Assembly (NCBI GenBank): GCA_019913005.1
Contig: JAIOHL010000356.1
Location: 1-64,000, forward strand
Length of the DNA stretch: 64,000 nucleotides
Direction: 5' to 3'
Origin: Anaerolineae bacterium
GTDB lineage: Bacteria; Chloroflexota; Anaerolineae; Aggregatilineales; J027
Positions 59,165-64,000 of the stretch are shown here, piece after piece (position 1 is the stretch's first letter; every line of letters begins with the position of its first letter). A program made the translations under genes and the position numbers. The notes beneath the pieces are model-generated. The model saw only the letters and a program-made list of their open reading frames with translations. It made no database searches and was not told the DNA's origin.

Positions 59165-61000
59165 ATGAACACGTCAGGGAAGCAATCGGTTAATCAAAAT
59201 ATACTCTCGCCGGTGTCCAACATTGTACTTGCGCCGCCGTTGGGCCATACCGGAGAGGTGACATCTCATCCTACTTCGACTCTTCATCAACCTCATGCCG
59301 TTACTGCCGACTATGCTGGGTTGCGAGTCTTTGTTGGGTTACTGCCTGTCGTCGCATTGTTGCTGGGTTTCTTTTTTGTCCGAGCGCATGTGATAGATGG
59401 CCCAATGCCCTATTTTGTAGACGAAATCCGCCACATCGAACGTGGGCGCATCGTCTGGTCATTTTCGGATACCCAGACCAGCACCACACCGGGCAAATTT
59501 CTACTGTATTATTGGATCGGCCTATTTGATCTGCCCGACCAGTTACCGGGGTGGATAGCACGCACACCCGTCGCCCTATTCACCATGTTGGGTGCAGCAG
59601 GCACATTCGCGCTGGCCCGTTTGATGTTTTCCCGCCAGACCGCCCTCCTTGCACTTGCGATCTTGGGCGTTTTCCCATTTATGACCTTTTATGAACGCCT
59701 TGCCCTTAGTGATTCCATGACGGCAGCATTGGTGGTATTGATGGCATGGTGGAGTTTAGTGGTTTTGCGTCAACCTACCACCAAAAATGGCTTGATTTTG
59801 GGTGTGCTGCTGACGTTTATGCTGACCGCCAAAATCTTGGCTGTCCCGCTGCTCATCATGCCCATCTTGGCGGTGCTCCTGCTGAGTAACCAACGTTTCG
59901 TTTCGCGCTTCAATTTGAGCCAACAAAGCCTCGATGCGTGGTGTGCCTATCATAAACCTTTTCTAATCGCCTTTGTGCTGACCGGAATCATTTGGGGGGT
60001 GCTGTTAGGTTTCTACAAATATCGCCAACTGACCGATCCCGCTGGCACAAGCCCAATTGTAGATCGCTATCTATACGAAGGCGTGCGTTCCAATCTGCAT
60101 ATGGCGCAGCAGTTGTCTGTCAGCGGACGCCTTATCAATAATTTGCGGCGCACCGGGGAAGCGGTTTTCTATCTTTGGGGGCCGATTTTGGCAGGATTGA
60201 CCCTGATCTCTTTGCCAATTTTGGGGAAAAAGCAATGGCGTGAAACTGCATTTTTGTTGGCCGGTGTGGTGTTGTTATGGGGCATGGTTATTTTTTCAGC
60301 AGGCCGCCTCACCACGCGCTATCTCATACCTGTGGGCCATCTGTGGGTCATCTTAATCGCCGCCGGGGTGTTGGCGCTGCAATCGTTTATGAATGAACGG
60401 CAAGGCCGCTGGCGCACCTTTTCATGGACACCCTTAGCTGTACTGCTGATTTGGGGCATTGCATTTGGTGGCCCATTCTATAACAAGTTGGTTGAAAATC
60501 CTGCCGAACTCGTCTTGCCCGAACGCGACACCTACGAATACTTCCAGAACCAGACGGGCTATGCGGTGCGCGATGTTCTGCAAGATGTCGCCCAAATGCC
60601 CATTATTTCCCGTGATACCGATGTTCCGATTGTGTTTGGTATGGTCAGAACATGTTCCTACCTCGGCAACCATATTTCGGCAGATGTATATAACCACCTG
60701 CGGATTGTATGCAGCCCCGAATATACCGAATGGCCCGGACGGGATTGGCCCGATAACGTCATGCGTTATACTTATCTCAATAACCTGTTAGCCGAACACG
60801 GCCCGGTTTATCTTATGATTGAGGAATTTCAAGAGGAAAGGGACAACCGCTTTCTCCAAATTGACCCGCGTATTTTGCAGGGACGTTTGGAATGGGTTGC
60901 CACCTACCACCGTCCCCATGATGGCGTACAGGTCAGCCTATATATCGTTCATCCACAAGGCCAACTCATGAGCAATCTGCGGCCCTCACCGGAAAATTAA
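59165..61000 (+). CDS. GT39-like membrane glycosyltransferase
   Basis: 611 residues from ATG 59165. Active-site loop PYFVDEIRHIERGRIVWSF, then TTPGKFLLYYWIGLFDLPDQ and GWIARTPVALFTML, a near copy of the preceding gene. About ten TM segments and a longer soluble C-terminus (YEYFQNQTGYAVRDVLQD, GMVRTCSYLGNHISADVY, CSPEYTEW). It is followed after 5 nt by a lipid-kinase gene, which suggests a shared glycolipid pathway. Confidence 0.85.
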   Translation: MNTSGKQSVNQNILSPVSNIVLAPPLGHTGEVTSHPTSTLHQPHAVTADYAGLRVFVGLLPVVALLLGFFFVRAHVIDGPMPYFVDEIRHIERGRIVWSFSDTQTSTTPGKFLLYYWIGLFDLPDQLPGWIARTPVALFTMLGAAGTFALARLMFSRQTALLALAILGVFPFMTFYERLALSDSMTAALVVLMAWWSLVVLRQPTTKNGLILGVLLTFMLTAKILAVPLLIMPILAVLLLSNQRFVSRFNLSQQSLDAWCAYHKPFLIAFVLTGIIWGVLLGFYKYRQLTDPAGTSPIVDRYLYEGVRSNLHMAQQLSVSGRLINNLRRTGEAVFYLWGPILAGLTLISLPILGKKQWRETAFLLAGVVLLWGMVIFSAGRLTTRYLIPVGHLWVILIAAGVLALQSFMNERQGRWRTFSWTPLAVLLIWGIAFGGPFYNKLVENPAELVLPERDTYEYFQNQTGYAVRDVLQDVAQMPIISRDTDVPIVFGMVRTCSYLGNHISADVYNHLRIVCSPEYTEWPGRDWPDNVMRYTYLNNLLAEHGPVYLMIEEFQEERDNRFLQIDPRILQGRLEWVATYHRPHDGVQVSLYIVHPQGQLMSNLRPSPEN

Positions 61001-61005
61001 ACTTT

Positions 61006-61923
61006 ATGGACAAACGTACCCTGATTGTAGTCAATCCTAATGCTGGCAGTGGTCGTGCTGGCAAGCTGTGGCATCAAATTGAGCCGATGTTGTGGAAAGA
61101 ACTGGGTGAATTAGTCGTCGCCATCACCCAACGCCCCGAAGATGTCGCTGAACACCTCGACAAAGCCCGCGCGGCTGGCATTTCACGGGTCATTGCAATA
61201 GGCGGGGACGGGACAAATCATGCCCTTGTCAACGCCATCCAAACCCTTGCCAAAGCCGACCCTTCCGCTCCACCCATGATCTTTGGGCAGCTACCGATTG
61301 GCACAGGCCGCGATTTTTCCCGTACCCTCAATATTCCGATTGACCCCGAAGCCGCCGTCAAATGGATCACGCAAGCCAATCCTAAGTCCCTCGATTTGGG
61401 CCACCTGACTTATGATGATGCCAACCGCTATTTTTTGAATATCGCCAGTGCAGGCATCGGGGGTGAGGTGGATCGTCGCGTCAATGCTCGCAGCAAACGC
61501 CGCCCTTGGACATTTAAATTAGCCACTGTTCAAGCCCTGCTCAGTTACAGTCCCAAAAAGATCAAGGTTATGCTGGATGGAGCAGCGTGGTATGAAGGCA
61601 AAGCATGGGCTGTGGTCGTCGCCAACGGACGTATGTTTGGGCACGGCATGAAAATCGCCCCCAACGCCGAAATTGACGATGGCCTATTTGATGTGGTCTT
61701 GATTGAAGATACGCCGCGTCTCTCTGCTATTCTTGCGCTCAATTCCGTATACAGCGGTAAGCATTTGCTGCGGGAGGATGTGCATTATAAGCAGGCTAAA
61801 GTGGTGACTGTCGAATGTCAGGCCAGTGCCATCGGCCTCGATATTGATGGCGAACACGCTACCGGAAATCATTTGAACTTTTCGGTTGAGCCGGGTGCAT
61901 TAAAGATGTTGGTCAGTGGATAA
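61006..61923 (+). CDS. Diacylglycerol kinase-like lipid kinase
   Basis: 305 residues. The catalytic domain has TLIVVNPNAGSGRAGKLW, the ATP-site IGGDGTNHALVNAI and LPIGTGRDFSRTL; the C-terminal part has VVVANGRMFGHGMKIAPNAEIDDGLFDVV. This is the DAGK/sphingosine-kinase/YegS fold, which phosphorylates diacylglycerol or a related lipid at the membrane face. Its close coupling to the GT39-like gene suggests lipid or undecaprenol-type carrier recycling, or glycolipid synthesis. The exact lipid is not readable. Confidence 0.93.
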   Translation: MDKRTLIVVNPNAGSGRAGKLWHQIEPMLWKELGELVVAITQRPEDVAEHLDKARAAGISRVIAIGGDGTNHALVNAIQTLAKADPSAPPMIFGQLPIGTGRDFSRTLNIPIDPEAAVKWITQANPKSLDLGHLTYDDANRYFLNIASAGIGGEVDRRVNARSKRRPWTFKLATVQALLSYSPKKIKVMLDGAAWYEGKAWAVVVANGRMFGHGMKIAPNAEIDDGLFDVVLIEDTPRLSAILALNSVYSGKHLLREDVHYKQAKVVTVECQASAIGLDIDGEHATGNHLNFSVEPGALKMLVSG

Positions 61924-61935
61924 GAGGATTTGGTT

Positions 61936-62580
61936 ATGCGGCAATTCGCTATCGCACTCATGCTGATATTGGTCTTGATGGCCTGTGATAAAGACGACCA
62001 AGCGACGAAAAAATCCCCCACCTCCACCCCAACCTTGAGTGTTATCACCAATTTTACTGGCCCCATTCTCAATTCTGGCGGTGGGTCAGGCGAAGCCTGT
62101 GGCGAAGCCGATCCCAATAATCCTGATGCCGCGTGTGGTGTGCCGGGAATATCCTCTATCGAAAATTCTGGCAGCAGCGCCCCCTTGCCTTTAACAGAAC
62201 AAACACTGTTTGGTCTGACGATGGGCATACCCGATGGATTCACCCCCATCGAACTCAGCAATCGGTTGCTCATTAGCGCCACCGACCCAGCCAACACCCC
62301 CGGCGAGTTTACTGTAATTTTTCGGCGTGTCACGGCGGATGAATTAACAGGCTATCTCGACCAGATTGCCGATTTGGATGCCACCAAGCAGTTGGATCGC
62401 CAGAATACGAATGGTTCAATGACAGGCTATACCATTCCCTATGGAGAACGGGGGGAGGTTGCGGTATTTGACTTAGGTGAAGGGCAGTCGTTGTTTATCA
62501 ATTGCTTTGCCGCGCCGGGCTATTGGAACACTTACAGCGCGACTTTTGAAGCGATGTTAGATTCGCTTCGTTTAGCTTAA
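61936..62580 (+). CDS. Lipoprotein
   Basis: 214 residues from ATG 61936 (GAGG 7 nt upstream). The signal peptide ends in the lipobox LVLMAC, followed by a charged, Thr/Pro linker. The mature domain (about 85-214) reads FGLTMGIPDGFTPIELSNRLL, FTVIFRRVTADEL, SLFINCFAAPGYWN, and ends ATFEAMLDSLRL. That pattern resembles the repeat domains of the secreted protein encoded next but one. It is probably on the outer face of the membrane; role unknown. It is in line with the lipid-kinase gene. Confidence 0.8.
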   Translation: MRQFAIALMLILVLMACDKDDQATKKSPTSTPTLSVITNFTGPILNSGGGSGEACGEADPNNPDAACGVPGISSIENSGSSAPLPLTEQTLFGLTMGIPDGFTPIELSNRLLISATDPANTPGEFTVIFRRVTADELTGYLDQIADLDATKQLDRQNTNGSMTGYTIPYGERGEVAVFDLGEGQSLFINCFAAPGYWNTYSATFEAMLDSLRLA

Positions 62581-62583
62581 AAA

Positions 62584-62619
62584 CAAAACAGAATACCCCA
62601 AAGGATACCCTGTTTTTTT
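62584..62619. terminator. Terminator between the lipoprotein gene and tRNA-Gln
   Basis: AAAACAG and CTGTTTT arms with an inner CC-AAA-GG hairpin, followed on the plus strand by TTTTTTT; the minus strand also has an A/T flank. Confidence 0.6.
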
Positions 62620-62620
62620 G

Positions 62621-62692
62621 CTGGGAGACCTGGACTCGAACCAGGACTGATGGATCCAAAGTCCACTGTTCTGCCGATTAAACTATCTCCCA
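62621..62692 (-). tRNA. tRNA-Gln(UUG)
   Basis: Acceptor TGGGAGA/TCTCCCA, discriminator G, anticodon stem GTGGA/TCCAT with loop CTTTGGA (anticodon TTG), T arm CCTGG-TTCGAGT-CCAGG. CCA is not encoded. It reads CAA codons. Confidence 0.93.
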
Positions 62693-62706
62693 CTGTGAAC
62701 GTCCCC

Positions 62707-62736
62707 ATTTTACCATAGGTTGTCAACCCCGCTCAA
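62707..62736 (-). promoter_or_regulatory. Promoter of tRNA-Gln
   Basis: Minus-strand TTGAGC (62731-62736), 18-nt spacer, TAAAAT (62707-62712), ending 15 nt before the tRNA. Confidence 0.65.
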
Positions 62737-62846
62737 TAGTTGGCAAACAAGAATTCATCTTCACCCGCAAGTCACTTGTTGCCTATGCAGAAAAACCGAC
62801 ACATAATCTTGGATAGCACTTACAAGATAACCAAAGGATTTGAGGA

Positions 62847-64000
62847 ATGGGCTTCAAGAATACTCTTCCACAATTGATACTCATATTGGCCCTTCTAACC
62901 AGCCTTATTGCTCCTATGACGGCATTTGCTAATCCCCCACGCCAAACATCCCTGACCCAATATGTCCAAAGCAGCGATGGGCGGGTATCGTTGCGCCTGC
63001 CGGATGGTTGGACATATACCGATGTGGTGGCAAGCGAAAATATTCTCACCTATGGGGATTCCGCCGACGCCGTAACAGGCCGCCTGAATGATGTACGCGG
63101 TCAAACCAGCTTTATCGTGGGCAATGGGGGCACAATTGTCCTGCTAAATGTCGCCGATTATGGCTATACGACAGCCTCAGTCGAGGTTCTAAAATCCGTG
63201 ATGGATTCGGGTCTCCTCGGCGTTCAAGATGTTGGAGGGACTGTCCTTGAACAGCCTCAAGAAGTCGAAATCAATCCCGGTCAAACGATTTTTTTGGCGG
63301 TTATCGAAGCGGGCAGTGAAAAGGGTTATGCTGCCACGATTGGATTTGGCGACATGATGGCGCTCATGACTGCTACGGGAACCCCTGCCACATGGGAATC
63401 CAACCGCGATCTGCTGTATTCGATTATTCAGTCGGTGCGTATGCCTGCCGACCCCAGCACTGCCCCGCCGGATGAGAATTTACCCCCTGAGGATGAAGTA
63501 ACCGTCGTCCGGGCCACCGATGGTAGCCTATCTGTTGGAATTCCGACGGGGTGGAGCTTCAAAGATCAGTTGACCGATAACCAAATTTTTGTATTTGGTG
63601 AAACTGAAGCCGAAGCCGAAAATCGTTCAGTGTTTTGGATTTCCAACGAAGAAATAGTGGTCGGCGGCAAGGGTGGGTTAATTTCCTCACGTCCCCTCTC
63701 TGAAATTGGCCTTGACCCTGCAACAGTCAATATCGGCAACACCTCCAACAACTTTATCCGGAATTTGGGTGTGACAGTAATCGAAGTTCGACAGCTATTT
63801 ACCGTCAATAATGCCCCCGGTGCCTATGCCGTTGTGGATTGGGGGCAGCAGCGCGGCTTTTTGGCATTTATTGTCTTTGGCGAGACGCTGGCAATCGCCT
63901 ACATCTCAGATTCGCCAGCGAATTTTGAAGCCTCTCGTGACACCCTATTTCCGATTCTCGAATCCGTGCGTATTCCGGCTGAAATCGCCGCTCCGCCCAC
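62847..64000 (+). CDS. Secreted repeat protein (3' end outside window)
   Basis: An open frame from ATG 62847 (GAGGA just upstream) runs to the window end with no stop, 384 residues seen. Signal peptide: LILILALLTSLIAPMTAFANP. Two domains of about 165 residues follow. Domain 1 (about 43-208) starts SSDGRVSLRLPDGWTY and ends IIQSVRMPAD. Domain 2 (about 225-381) starts ATDGSLSVGIPTGWSF and ends ILESVRIPAE. Both share the opening ..P.GW and closing SVR(M/I)P pattern, so they are tandem repeats related to the preceding lipoprotein's domain. Probably exported; function unknown. Confidence 0.8.
   Translation, partial: MGFKNTLPQLILILALLTSLIAPMTAFANPPRQTSLTQYVQSSDGRVSLRLPDGWTYTDVVASENILTYGDSADAVTGRLNDVRGQTSFIVGNGGTIVLLNVADYGYTTASVEVLKSVMDSGLLGVQDVGGTVLEQPQEVEINPGQTIFLAVIEAGSEKGYAATIGFGDMMALMTATGTPATWESNRDLLYSIIQSVRMPADPSTAPPDENLPPEDEVTVVRATDGSLSVGIPTGWSFKDQLTDNQIFVFGETEAEAENRSVFWISNEEIVVGGKGGLISSRPLSEIGLDPATVNIGNTSNNFIRNLGVTVIEVRQLFTVNNAPGAYAVVDWGQQRGFLAFIVFGETLAIAYISDSPANFEASRDTLFPILESVRIPAEIAAPP

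Noticed and set aside
1-64000. CRISPR array or cas genes
   Set aside because: No regularly spaced short repeats and no cas-like proteins were seen on either strand.

Overview
The window looks like a chromosomal segment of a Chloroflexota bacterium, probably class Anaerolineae. This is inferred from gene content, with no marker-gene phylogeny: a mevalonate-pathway decarboxylase, a class A penicillin-binding protein with a very long disordered N-terminal tail, an LCP-family protein, many GT39-like membrane glycosyltransferases, and secreted SH3/beta-propeller proteins with Pro/Thr linkers. Coding is dense on both strands, in short operons.

Left part (1-16.6 kb): the right arm of an integrative element. 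A large serine recombinase gene (14.2-16.0 kb) abuts, and reads out of frame into, the 3' half of a cysteine-desulfurase-like aminotransferase gene whose 5' half is absent from the window. The element boundary is therefore near 15.83 kb and the other end lies to the left. Cargo, in order: a Sco-type copper chaperone (end only), a two-component system with a Met-rich sensor loop, a Met/His-rich exported protein, two tiny membrane proteins, a mercury operon (merR-merA-thioredoxin-ccdA) behind a typical 19-bp-spacer MerR promoter, two small serine recombinases (one missing its SRLGR segment), and AT-richer accessory genes (SH3 protein, HTH regulator with a membrane propeller protein, small unknown proteins).

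Middle part (16.6-44.8 kb): core-like genes. BON and HEAT proteins; three GT39-like membrane proteins; an aldehyde dehydrogenase-DUF2071-HicAB operon; a receiver protein; a MaoC hydratase; an MBL hydrolase; PBP1A; DUF554; an orphan HicB; a (di)phosphomevalonate decarboxylase; tRNA-Leu(UAA); a fused anti-sigma-kinase/GAF/GAF/PP2C regulator; formate-THF ligase; a DUF6624-like protein; a TPR membrane protein; and leucyl-tRNA synthetase.

The most striking locus is 44.8-45.6 kb, upstream of leuS on the minus strand. It holds a promoter, a T-box stem I with a CUC (Leu) specifier, then a complete canonical tRNA-Ala(GGC) gene sitting where T-box stem III would be, then a textbook T-box antiterminator (7-nt UGGUACC bulge) overlapping a terminator. 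After that come an internal promoter, a 48-codon ORF, a second terminator and leuS. I know of no T-box riboswitch with a tRNA gene embedded between its decoding and discriminator halves.

Right part (45.6-64 kb): LCP protein, RDD protein, M24 peptidase, small proteins, a secreted clan-A glycoside-hydrolase-like protein, then a plus-strand run of four GT39-like genes interleaved with a GNAT acetyltransferase and an orphan DarG-like macrodomain protein. It ends with a diacylglycerol-kinase-type lipid kinase, a lipoprotein, tRNA-Gln(UUG) and a secreted repeat protein cut by the window end. The GT39 run suggests envelope glycan or glycolipid synthesis.
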